NCBI RefSeq assembly: GCF_003957295.1
Contig: NZ_RQPJ01000003.1
Span: forward strand, 565,135-629,134
Source: Arenibacter aquaticus
GTDB taxonomy: Bacteria > Bacteroidota > Bacteroidia > Flavobacteriales > Flavobacteriaceae
Reading direction: 5' to 3'
Length of the DNA stretch: 64,000 bases
Shown here piece after piece: positions 17,367 through 26,614 of this stretch. The position numbers and the translations under genes are program-made. Every line of letters begins with the position of its first letter. Positions within the stretch are counted from its first letter, which is position 1. Below the pieces are notes generated by a model, which was not told the origin of the DNA, did not search any database, and saw nothing but the letters and a program-made list of their open reading frames with translations.

Positions 17367-20300
17367 CTAAACTTTCTCTAGCACTATTTGCCCAATCATC
17401 AGATTACTTCCTTTTGTTGACTTAGATTTTAAAATTAGTTTTCCGTCATTACTATCCTCCCTCATAACATGGAATTTCACCCATTGTCCTCCTTTACCAT
17501 TATGTTTTCCAAGTTTTACTTTTCTCCCCTCAAACTCAATAATACCTTCCCTTCCTTGATGGTTCCAGTCCTCGAAAAGTACGTAAAAACTACCTAAGAT
17601 TCCACTAGGACAATCCAAAGTAATGGTCATATTCTTTCCATGCCATGCACTTCCTTCATTATCTTTCCAAACACCGTCCGATTGTACATGGTAATTCACA
17701 TTTTCTTTTTGAATGACTACTTGATCGACCGCTTTGGACCATTCTTGATCAATATTCTTATCTTTTACCAATTCAGCAGATTTTATATGTATCAAAACGT
17801 TATGAAAGCCTTCATCCAATGTGGTTTCGGTGGCTTTGGGAATCATGGGAAAAAGTTCTTTGAGATATGCTTCATCAACAGCTAAAGTAGGGTTGAAATT
17901 GTCGGATTTCATGTACTTTATAAGACTATACTTTAATTGCTTTGCTGCAGGGGAATCATTGGTCGCAATATCGAAACCACACACCAAAAGACTGCCTTTT
18001 CCAACTTTGAACTCAAATATAGTTCCTTCTTTATTGTTTCGATGAAAATCATCCACTACCTGTACGATAGGCTTAAATTCTTGTGGGGTACTGTTTAGTA
18101 CAAAGCCCTTAGAGGATTTCATTATAGATTCCCACTGCCAATCGCTGTGAAAAGAGGTCGGAAATTTTTTCATGGCGGAATGATCGTTCTGCACCAGTAA
18201 TCCTATATTGGTTTTACCCTGACCAGGAAAAAATGTTAATGACCAGTATAAGGGATGAAAGTTTAGTTCCACACTATTATCATCGGTACCCAATTGATTT
18301 GCAAACAACAAAACCTTTTCACCATTTTTTAATGCTTTTAAGGCTTCCTCATGCAATGAATTTGCAAAGTGTATTCCACGGTCATCTATCTGTGGTAGGT
18401 TGGAAGGGTATACCCAAATATTCCACGTGTTCTTAAAACGGGAATCTTCCAATGCTAGGGAAATGGTTAATTTTTGGGCATGATCAATTGAACTTAAAGG
18501 AAAGTTAAACTTTCCTATATCGGTTAAACTGCCAATGTCCAAATCTTTGATGGGCCACCTTTCCTCCTTTAAAATACTACCCTTATCATTGACGATTGTT
18601 GCGATGATTATCCCGCCTTCAATGGGATACTGTCCATAATGGGAAATCTGTGCATTTGCCTCAAAAGTTTCATCCGTGTTCCAAACATATTTGTTCATTC
18701 GCAACAGTGGAACCGTTTCATCAAAATGTTGTTTAAATTTTTGAGGAGTCGTAATTCCCTTACTGTCCCAAAAGGCATCGAGCCATCCGATCAATGCTTC
18801 CCCCTGTCCCTGGTAGTCCTGCATACTCAATAATTGAACCCCAGCGCAACTTTTAGTCCTTAAAAATGACTCGATTTCATATTTGTACATTATTTGGTTC
18901 AGTGCTCCTGAAGCCATTTTAAAATCCCGGTCTTGATCTGCGATACCATTTCTCTCCGCAACTTCCTTAAATCCCTCAAAGTTCCTAGCCTTGAGTACAC
19001 CGGTATATTTGTGGATTTCATCCCATGTAGGGTATACGGGCCATTGCCCAATCTCGTGTGCAATAATTGGTATGTTCATTTTAGAGTAAATATCCTCAAA
19101 ATCCCAGTCGGTCTGTGGACCATTCAAACCTCTTGTACGTCCCACACCTTGAATATAATGGGTAGCCATATAGTCGTCTACGTCCGTTATTTTTCGGGCG
19201 GTTGAAACGGAATAAAGCCTTCTGTTGTCCATGGTCTTTAAGTCTGCTACCCATTCTTTCATTACATCGAAATCCGAATTGCCCAATTCGTTACCTATAC
19301 AGAACATGGTAAATGATGGATGATTTCCGTAAGTGTCCACCACTCTATTCATTTCTTCGATAACAAAAGTGTCACGATCGGGATCCAACCCCAAACCTTT
19401 TGGATACCCTTTGGTATCCATCTCTGGCCTTCCCTTGGCTTTCATATCCTCACTCATCCACCAATCTATCCAAATGGAAGCTTCTGCTTGTAAATAGATT
19501 CCTACCCTGTTGGCTGCTTTAAAAGCTGCTTCGGGAGGACACCAGGAGTGGAAGCGAGCATGGTTAAGACCGTAATCCTTATATGTATTGAATATTTTTA
19601 CCCAGTCCTCTATATTTGTAGATGGATACCCGGTGAGAGGAAAATGAACGCAATCTAGATTTCCCCGTAGAAAAACGGGATCTCCATTGATCGTAACGTT
19701 TGTGCCATTATGGCCTATTTCTTGGAAACCAAATTCTGTTTCATAATAATCGGAATACTTTTTTGTGGCGATTTTCGCAATAAGGATATAAACTGATGGA
19801 TCAAATTCATTCCACTTCTTTAATTTGCCCTCGAGATCCAGGCTTATTTCAAGTTTATTTGAACCTTCCTTTATTTTCCTGGTAACGTTCAGTTCTCTAA
19901 CTATTTCCTGTTTATCCAGCTCTCTTATTTGTAGTTGAATGTTGGCCTTTTCATCTTTATGCGCCGTTAAATCCAATTCTACCTTCAGTTGGTCTTTATC
20001 TATCAAAGAAAAGGTTCGAACACTGTGAATATAAGTAGGGTCTTGAGCTCTAATTTCTATTTTTCCAACTATACCGTTCCAAACGCTCTGGGTGTAGGCT
20101 CCGTAGGCATGCCCCTTATCTCCAATATTGTGGATCATTTCATTATCCACTTCAATGACCAGTTGATGTTTACCAGGAGAAAGAGGTCCAACATGGTGCA
20201 TATGAGGAGTTCCCAGTGCATCTTGGGTACTAATATTTTTCCCGTCGATGATTACTTTGGATTGCCATAATACGCGTTCTAGGAAAATGGTAAGCTGTTT

Positions 20301-20621
20301 GTTCTTCCAATTTTCGGGGATTATTATTTCTTTCTCAAAAACGGCCACTCCTAGATATTTATATTCAGGAGTAAGTACCCCATACTCCGACCCTTCCGTT
20401 TTTATACCAAAACCTTGTTGGGCGAGCGAAGACGGTAACTGAATAATCCCCTCCAATTTATTATTTCCTACGGAATTATCATCAGTATTAATCGCTGAAT
20501 TTAAGGTTACCTTCCATGCGCCAGATAAATCTATACTTTGTTCTTGTGCATTCAAAGGAAATATAATCATCAAAGCTATTACTATACCCGTGATTGCACT
20601 ATTCTTTATTCGCCTGTCCAT
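17367..20621 (-). CDS. Glycoside hydrolase family 2 protein (beta-galactosidase-like)
   Basis: A large exported enzyme of 1084 residues with a cleavable signal peptide (ALMIIFPLNAQ). A jelly-roll sugar-binding domain comes first (WKVTLNS, then FEKEIIIPENW), then an Ig-like domain and a TIM-barrel catalytic domain. FLRGNLDCVHFPLTGY and GLNHARFHSWCPPEAAF start the barrel. The acid/base Glu sits in CIGNELGNSDF and the probable nucleophile Glu in IIAHEIGQW. The C-terminal 150 residues form another beta-rich domain with GREGIIEFEGR. GH2 enzymes remove beta-galactosyl, glucuronyl or related units from chain ends by a retaining mechanism. It is the last gene of a - strand run of carbohydrate enzymes; the exact sugar is not deducible. 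Confidence 0.88.
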   Translation of the reverse strand: MDRRIKNSAITGIVIALMIIFPLNAQEQSIDLSGAWKVTLNSAINTDDNSVGNNKLEGIIQLPSSLAQQGFGIKTEGSEYGVLTPEYKYLGVAVFEKEIIIPENWKNKQLTIFLERVLWQSKVIIDGKNISTQDALGTPHMHHVGPLSPGKHQLVIEVDNEMIHNIGDKGHAYGAYTQSVWNGIVGKIEIRAQDPTYIHSVRTFSLIDKDQLKVELDLTAHKDEKANIQLQIRELDKQEIVRELNVTRKIKEGSNKLEISLDLEGKLKKWNEFDPSVYILIAKIATKKYSDYYETEFGFQEIGHNGTNVTINGDPVFLRGNLDCVHFPLTGYPSTNIEDWVKIFNTYKDYGLNHARFHSWCPPEAAFKAANRVGIYLQAEASIWIDWWMSEDMKAKGRPEMDTKGYPKGLGLDPDRDTFVIEEMNRVVDTYGNHPSFTMFCIGNELGNSDFDVMKEWVADLKTMDNRRLYSVSTARKITDVDDYMATHYIQGVGRTRGLNGPQTDWDFEDIYSKMNIPIIAHEIGQWPVYPTWDEIHKYTGVLKARNFEGFKEVAERNGIADQDRDFKMASGALNQIMYKYEIESFLRTKSCAGVQLLSMQDYQGQGEALIGWLDAFWDSKGITTPQKFKQHFDETVPLLRMNKYVWNTDETFEANAQISHYGQYPIEGGIIIATIVNDKGSILKEERWPIKDLDIGSLTDIGKFNFPLSSIDHAQKLTISLALEDSRFKNTWNIWVYPSNLPQIDDRGIHFANSLHEEALKALKNGEKVLLFANQLGTDDNSVELNFHPLYWSLTFFPGQGKTNIGLLVQNDHSAMKKFPTSFHSDWQWESIMKSSKGFVLNSTPQEFKPIVQVVDDFHRNNKEGTIFEFKVGKGSLLVCGFDIATNDSPAAKQLKYSLIKYMKSDNFNPTLAVDEAYLKELFPMIPKATETTLDEGFHNVLIHIKSAELVKDKNIDQEWSKAVDQVVIQKENVNYHVQSDGVWKDNEGSAWHGKNMTITLDCPSGILGSFYVLFEDWNHQGREGIIEFEGRKVKLGKHNGKGGQWVKFHVMREDSNDGKLILKSKSTKGSNLMIGQIVLEKV

Positions 20622-20881
20622 AAAACTATTTTATTTTATATTTTAAATTTCAATGGTCCGATAAATGAAATGGTTTGCCAAACTCTGTTAATCCTATCTC
20701 ATAAACAGAAAAGTAGATGATATATGTTTTCAACTTTTTCAATATATACTATATTAGGACTTTAGTTGAAAGCATTGTCGACTTTCCAAAACTAGGACTG
20801 TTAGATAGCTCATGAAATCATTAAGACTAAATAAATCCCGTCATACTGGACATCAAAAATCAACCGAAAGATCAATTTAAT

Positions 20882-23800
20882 TTATTCTCCAGTAGCCACT
20901 ATTTTTGAAAAGGCTTCAGCCAATTCCGAAACTAGCACATACTCCTCATCAACGAATTTGGTGTCGTAGGCGTGTACCTTTTCATTCGAACTAAGTATAG
21001 CCTTCTTAACAGCTTCATGATCGGCATCCTTATACCGGGCAACCGCCCATTCCAAGTATTGGTTATCACTTAGTTCTTTTGATATTTTTTGTAATAATTC
21101 CTGTATCTGATTATTTCTTTTAAACTTCTCCAGCACGACTAATTGGAAGTACAGTTTTGAACTTTCATGAAGGTAGTCCGGAGTTTGATGTGACATAATC
21201 CTCTCAAAATACTTTTCAGCTTCTTCCGGCTCTCCTTTCTTGTTATAGGCCAGGGCCAAAAGATAATTATCCAATCGCTCGTCCACATCGTAATGTTTCC
21301 CCACCCCTAGATTTTTGGGCCACAATTTGGCTTTCTGTGCGTAGAAAATGGCCGCATCGTAGTCTTGGGCCAACAACGATTGCATGGCCAAGCGTACACA
21401 GGTCTCATGGTAGACCGTCCTGCCTTCCGTTGCCCCTTCAAATGGCAGCACATTAAAGGTTTCAAGAAAATTCAAACCGGCCTTATACTCCTTTAATTGC
21501 AAAAGTATTTTTGCATAGCGCATGCCCAAAACCGCCTTTTCCGGATATCTGGACAAGGCCTTTTTTGTGAGTTTTTTGGCGGCCTTCCATTGATCGGTTT
21601 CCATGTAGTGCTCTATCCATGCAAGCTGTACCCGCCAATTTTTATTATCTAGATCAACTGCACGTTCAAGGGCTTCAAGCCTAGTCTCCGCACTTCCCGG
21701 GAACAATTTGATCTTTGCCAAATAAAAGGGTACAAAATCCGGTTCATTGCCACATTGCAAGAACAACTTCTTGGCCTCTTCCAAATTTCCCTTGCTCCAT
21801 TGTTGTAAAGCCAGGTAATACTTAAACTTCCAGTGATCGTTTTTCTTTAGGAACTTCCTTAGTACCTTAGCGGTCTCAGTTCTATGGGGAAATACCATCT
21901 CCGCATCCATGGCTATCACCTCTTCCAATAGATTTTTCCGATCTCCCTGACCCAAATGGGCCATGAACAGGGCTACGATAGGATGAGTGGGCGACATTTT
22001 GAGTATTTGTAATGCCTCCTTCTCTGCCCCATAGGCCATGTATTGCAATGCCACCTCTAAATAAGATTCATATGCCAGTTCGTTGGTGATCTTTGCCTGG
22101 ACTTCTTCCTGGGTGAGAGTTCCCAAAAAGTAATTTTCAAAAGCATGGGTTAAATTGGTGGCATCCTGCTCGTAAATTTTTGCCAGTACCCTCTCTCCTT
22201 CTTTTACATGGTCCATTTTCCTCAACAGTATTGCCCTAAGTTCCATTGCGGAAATAGCATGGGCATTATAGGTTAAGGCCATATGCGTATATTCCAGCGC
22301 TTTGACATATAGCCCTTCCTTCATAAAAAGTTTTGCCAATTCCGTATAGGAAGCGGTTCGCATACCCACGGATTGGGAGGCAATGGAAAAGCCGCTTTTG
22401 GCATCGGCCGGGTTGCCCAAGGAAGTATTGGCCAGTCCGTATATATAATTCGCCAGTCCGTCATAGGTATCTATTGCCAAGGCTTTTTTGGAGAGCTCCA
22501 AGGTCTTTTCCCAATTTTCCATTCGGTAATAACTCAGTCCCAATCTGCTTAATGTAGGGACATGGGTAGCTTCTGTTTCAAAGCTTTTCAAATAGGTTTC
22601 ATGGGCCTCGGTATACCTTCGTTGTTTTTCAAGTTCCAGGCCTTTTACATACAGTCCGTATGCAGATTCCCAATCGAATGCCGTTTCTGGTTCATAGGGA
22701 CGGTCCAGAATGGCTGAAGCATCATCGGAATTGTAGACCAATAAAAGATCACCAATCACCACTTGGATTTCCTGGTCCCCTTCAATGTTCAAGGTCTCTG
22801 CATATAGGTCTAAGGTGCTTAACTCCAGGTCCCTTCTAAAATGCGTCCTAGTTCTTGTCCGCACTTCCATATAGGTGTCCAATGGCTGTAGGGCACTTAA
22901 TCGGATTTCAAGGCTGCTACCTTTTCTCTTTACATTCAAAACCCCATATTCCGATGCGGCGACCATCCCTTTGGTCCCTTTAAGGGGAAACCATAGCTCT
23001 TTGGCAATATCCACATCATGGGGCATAAATTCCCGATGCTTAAATGGTGTAAAAGTACTGCTATTGGCAGCTTGGTTAAAGAGTTTTCCTGCCTGGTATT
23101 CTATATACTGCCCATTGGAATCGGTCAACAGCTCTTCCCATATCATACCTTGATCGGACAATCCCCATATCCATATCTTCTTTCCTGGCTTATCTACGTA
23201 ATCGGCATAATGCCCGAACCCAAAATCATCTTCCTGCCAGTAACCGCCAAAATAGTCCGAATAACTATCGATTATATGGTACGATTTATAGATTCCAAAA
23301 TCATTGTTTTCGTATCGTGAGATATCCCTGCCGGAATCTATGGGCCATTCTCCCAGTTCCCCGCCATGTCCGATTCTTTTGTTGCCGGGATAGATAAACT
23401 CCAGGTCACCATCGGCCTTGGCCGCGGCATTCATCCAATGGTAATACGTTACCGGAACCTCACTGGAATTTTCCCATGTGGCGATAGTTTCAAAATAGGC
23501 CCTGTCCGGGTGCAGTTTTATCTCTACGTTCCATTTGGTCCTAGATGGCAGGTCCAGTGCTCCCACCACACAGGATACACTCCCATTCGGATACTCCTTT
23601 AAAGCATAGTCTACTGGGGTTGCACAGGTAGGGATATGACCGATATCCCCAAAGTTGTATTCCAATCCACCAGAGGTCCACGCCCCGCGCATGGCCACAT
23701 CCCTGAATTTCACTACCTCGTTAAAATACATGAATTCCTTTCCCGTGGATTTCTCTATGGCACCCCATATCTTCCCCCCTACTTCCGGGGATACGTAAAC

Positions 23801-24031
23801 CTTGATATAGTCGTTCTCCAAGACCACCATTTTCCAATCCCGATACTCCCCCTGGTCCGTATAGCCGTCAAAGCGAAAATAAGGATAGATACGGTTTATA
23901 TTGGGTACGGGATCAGGGTCCCCGAACATATAGGTTTTCATGTTCAGATTTTCTTCCCGAACCGTGGCTTTTTGTGAATATATGGCATGCATCATAGAAA
24001 ATGTGACAATAAGTACATTCAAATATTTCAT
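20882..24031 (-). CDS. DUF5107 protein with C-terminal TPR repeats
   Basis: A 1049-residue exported protein (signal peptide ending near Gln20). The first about 420 residues match the DUF5107 pattern: LENDYIKVYVSPEVGGKIWG, KEFMYFNEVVKFRDVAMRGA, TSGGLEYNFGDIGHIPTCATP in substance, and YYHWMNAAAKA. This looks like a galactose-mutarotase-type beta-sandwich. The remainder is tetratricopeptide repeats (for example ALEYTHMALTYNAHAISAME, then YDAAIFYAQKAKLWPKNLG). DUF5107 proteins are frequent in Bacteroidota polysaccharide loci, but I do not know a firmly assigned activity and do not claim one. The TPR half suggests protein-protein contact or assembly at the envelope. It lies between the GH2 and GH95 genes on the same strand. 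Confidence 0.8.
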   Translation of the reverse strand: MKYLNVLIVTFSMMHAIYSQKATVREENLNMKTYMFGDPDPVPNINRIYPYFRFDGYTDQGEYRDWKMVVLENDYIKVYVSPEVGGKIWGAIEKSTGKEFMYFNEVVKFRDVAMRGAWTSGGLEYNFGDIGHIPTCATPVDYALKEYPNGSVSCVVGALDLPSRTKWNVEIKLHPDRAYFETIATWENSSEVPVTYYHWMNAAAKADGDLEFIYPGNKRIGHGGELGEWPIDSGRDISRYENNDFGIYKSYHIIDSYSDYFGGYWQEDDFGFGHYADYVDKPGKKIWIWGLSDQGMIWEELLTDSNGQYIEYQAGKLFNQAANSSTFTPFKHREFMPHDVDIAKELWFPLKGTKGMVAASEYGVLNVKRKGSSLEIRLSALQPLDTYMEVRTRTRTHFRRDLELSTLDLYAETLNIEGDQEIQVVIGDLLLVYNSDDASAILDRPYEPETAFDWESAYGLYVKGLELEKQRRYTEAHETYLKSFETEATHVPTLSRLGLSYYRMENWEKTLELSKKALAIDTYDGLANYIYGLANTSLGNPADAKSGFSIASQSVGMRTASYTELAKLFMKEGLYVKALEYTHMALTYNAHAISAMELRAILLRKMDHVKEGERVLAKIYEQDATNLTHAFENYFLGTLTQEEVQAKITNELAYESYLEVALQYMAYGAEKEALQILKMSPTHPIVALFMAHLGQGDRKNLLEEVIAMDAEMVFPHRTETAKVLRKFLKKNDHWKFKYYLALQQWSKGNLEEAKKLFLQCGNEPDFVPFYLAKIKLFPGSAETRLEALERAVDLDNKNWRVQLAWIEHYMETDQWKAAKKLTKKALSRYPEKAVLGMRYAKILLQLKEYKAGLNFLETFNVLPFEGATEGRTVYHETCVRLAMQSLLAQDYDAAIFYAQKAKLWPKNLGVGKHYDVDERLDNYLLALAYNKKGEPEEAEKYFERIMSHQTPDYLHESSKLYFQLVVLEKFKRNNQIQELLQKISKELSDNQYLEWAVARYKDADHEAVKKAILSSNEKVHAYDTKFVDEEYVLVSELAEAFSKIVATGE

Positions 24032-24188
24032 CTTGTTATTATAATTAACACTTTATATTTGTCTATTCAAATACTGTCATTACAAACTATTTACCTCTTG
24101 TTATTTACCCCTAATTATAGATTCTCTAGACAATACGGCAATCTAGATAAGTAGTTTGAATATATTCAGTTTAATCTCTTCAATTTCA

Positions 24189-26579
24189 TTAATTCACCAT
24201 CAGACTACCATCAAGATTTAGAACCTTCCCAGCCTTCAAATCAAAACGAATTACCTCATTATGATAGCGAATTTTAACAGTTTGATCATGGTCGCATTTT
24301 AACGTAAGCTTGTCTAGCTTTCCATGTGACCATGCCATATCTACTTCTATTCCACCACGCGCCTTCAGGCCACCAATCTTTCCCGTAGACCATGCTTTGG
24401 GGAGTGCTGGTAATATGTGTATTTCTCCTGAATGTGATTGCAAAAGCATTTCGGCCATTCCTGCCGTAGCCCCCATATTCCCATCTAACTGAAAAGGAGG
24501 GTGCGTAGAAAATAGATTATTATATACACCTCCGCCATCCATCATATTTACACCACCTGTCTGGGTTAGCTGCATGGCTCTATTTAACAGCTTATAGGAA
24601 CGGTCCCCATCCAACAAACGTGCCCAAAAATTTATCTTCCAGCCAATAGACCATCCGGTACCGTCATCCCCCCTGGCGTTCAGGGATACTCTGGCAGCAT
24701 TTACCAAATCTGGTGTTCTAACTGTATTCACTTGCGTTCCCGGATATAGAGCGTATAGATGGGATACGTGACGATGTTTATTTGTCGGGTCATCAACGTC
24801 TTCTTTCCATTCCTGCAATTGTCCCCATTTCCCGATTTTCAATGGTAATAACTTTGATTTTGCAGCAATCAACTTTTCTTTAAACCCATTGTCCAAGCCG
24901 AGGTCTTCGCAAGCCTTAATACAGTTCGCAAAAATATCCCATGTAATCTCAATGTCCATATAGGCTCCAGTAGAAATCCCACCATGTTCAGGAGAATAGG
25001 AAGGAGAGGAAACCAAAAATCCGTCTTCATCTTCTGTAAGGTAATCCAACCAAAATTGGGCGGCCTCCTTCATTATAGGATAGCCCTTTTCTTTTAGATA
25101 ATTACGGTCGCCCGAAAACTCGTAATGTTCCCAAACATGTCTACTATACCAAGCTGCACCAGCTGGAAAAAACCCCCAGGGGAATCCCCATCCTGGAGCG
25201 GTATATCCAAATGGATTGTTCATTGTGTTGACTATCCATCCTTCGGCATTAAAAAAATCTCTTGCTGATTTACGGCCAGGAGGCCTTAGTTTATCTATGT
25301 ACTCTATAAGTGGTTCATGACATTCCGATAAATTGGTAATTTCCGCGGGCCAATAGATCATTTGGATATTGATATTGGCATGGTAATCACTGGCCCAAGG
25401 GGGATTTGTCATATTGTTCCACTTCCCTTGTAAATTGGCAGGCATGGTCCCGGGACGAGAACTACTGATTAGCAGGTATCTCCCGTATTGAAAGTACAAC
25501 GTCTCCAAGTAGGGATCCTCACCACCACTCGCGTACAACCTTAACCTTTCATCTGTGGGTATATTATCTTTATCCACACCATCCAAAGTGAAATCTACAC
25601 GCGAAAATAAATTGGAATAATCCGTTAAATGCTCCGACAAAAGCGCATCGTACCCCTTACTTAAAACTGTCTCAATTGTTTTTTTGTTCAACTCCTTATA
25701 CTTTCTACCTGAATAATGTGGATACTCATTTTTATAATCGGTAGAAGCGGTTAGGTACAATGTGAGATTATTGGCCGATTTCACACTCAATTTCCCATCT
25801 GTAAAAGGAAGGATTTTTCCGTCAGATTCTACCACTACCCTACTTTCAAATCCCATCCTATTGTTTTCAAGATACCCAGACATTACAAGCTGTCCGTCTT
25901 TATACGAAATGTCCACATTTTTATGTTCGGTTGTTTGTCTAAGGACGTAGTCAACCCCTTGGGGATTATCATTTTGAAAACGGAAAACCAAAGTTCTACT
26001 GGGGTAATTAGCAAAGTATTCCCGTTTATGACTGACACCTTCAGTTATATATTTAACGGTAGCGATCCCTTTTGAAATATTAAGTTCCCTACTATAGTTG
26101 CTGGGGGATCCTGATGATTGAGGTCTTACAAACAAATCTCCGAAAGGCTGATAAGCCCCATATCCTTCCCATACACTATTGCCCTTGTCGGCCTTGATCA
26201 CACCCGTTAGTTCCCTGTTCGCGAGCTGATGTGCTTCTTCATATTTACCAGAATCGAGCAATCTTCTAACCTCGGGCAAATGTTTGTGGGCGCCTTCCCT
26301 ATTTCCGCCATTGTATTCATTCCACTCCCCCTTTCCTCCAGTCCATAGGGTCTCTTCATTAAACTGTATATGCTCCTCTTCAATTCCTCCAAAAAACATA
26401 GCACCCAAATATCCATTACCAATCGGCAGGGCCTCCTTCATCCAGGAATGGGCCGGTTGTTTATACCATAGTTTCGGATCTTTCGATTCCTGCCCAAATG
26501 AAAATACAGAATTTAGGAAAATAACAAATGTGGTTAGAAGAAAAGTACATGTCGTTCTTTTTGAATTGCTGAATATCAT
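24189..26579 (-). CDS. Glycoside hydrolase family 95 (alpha-L-fucosidase/galactosidase type)
   Basis: A 796-residue exported enzyme (signal peptide ending FSFGQ). The N-terminal beta domain begins with ALPIGNGYLGAMFFGG..EEHIQFNEETLWTGG in substance, the hallmark of GH95. The (alpha/alpha)6 catalytic domain keeps the residues known from the bifidobacterial 1,2-alpha-L-fucosidase: an Asn-x-Asn pair in YHANINIQMIYWPAE, the Glu in SPSYSPEHGG and the Asp in FQLDGNMGATAGMAEMLLQS. GH95 enzymes invert the linkage and release alpha-L-fucose or alpha-L-galactose from chain ends. The adjacent 26615-28924 gene encodes a divergent relative. Together they suggest a fucose- or L-galactose-bearing substrate. 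Fucose versus L-galactose cannot be settled here. Confidence 0.93.
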   Translation of the reverse strand: MIFSNSKRTTCTFLLTTFVIFLNSVFSFGQESKDPKLWYKQPAHSWMKEALPIGNGYLGAMFFGGIEEEHIQFNEETLWTGGKGEWNEYNGGNREGAHKHLPEVRRLLDSGKYEEAHQLANRELTGVIKADKGNSVWEGYGAYQPFGDLFVRPQSSGSPSNYSRELNISKGIATVKYITEGVSHKREYFANYPSRTLVFRFQNDNPQGVDYVLRQTTEHKNVDISYKDGQLVMSGYLENNRMGFESRVVVESDGKILPFTDGKLSVKSANNLTLYLTASTDYKNEYPHYSGRKYKELNKKTIETVLSKGYDALLSEHLTDYSNLFSRVDFTLDGVDKDNIPTDERLRLYASGGEDPYLETLYFQYGRYLLISSSRPGTMPANLQGKWNNMTNPPWASDYHANINIQMIYWPAEITNLSECHEPLIEYIDKLRPPGRKSARDFFNAEGWIVNTMNNPFGYTAPGWGFPWGFFPAGAAWYSRHVWEHYEFSGDRNYLKEKGYPIMKEAAQFWLDYLTEDEDGFLVSSPSYSPEHGGISTGAYMDIEITWDIFANCIKACEDLGLDNGFKEKLIAAKSKLLPLKIGKWGQLQEWKEDVDDPTNKHRHVSHLYALYPGTQVNTVRTPDLVNAARVSLNARGDDGTGWSIGWKINFWARLLDGDRSYKLLNRAMQLTQTGGVNMMDGGGVYNNLFSTHPPFQLDGNMGATAGMAEMLLQSHSGEIHILPALPKAWSTGKIGGLKARGGIEVDMAWSHGKLDKLTLKCDHDQTVKIRYHNEVIRFDLKAGKVLNLDGSLMVN

Positions 26580-26614
26580 ATTAATTTACAGTTAATTATA
26601 TTGACCAATGGCGG

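Noticed and set aside
22333-23977. Several 70-110 codon + strand frames opposite the DUF5107-TPR gene
   Set aside because: All lie antisense to one continuous 1049-codon gene and show no domain or start signal.
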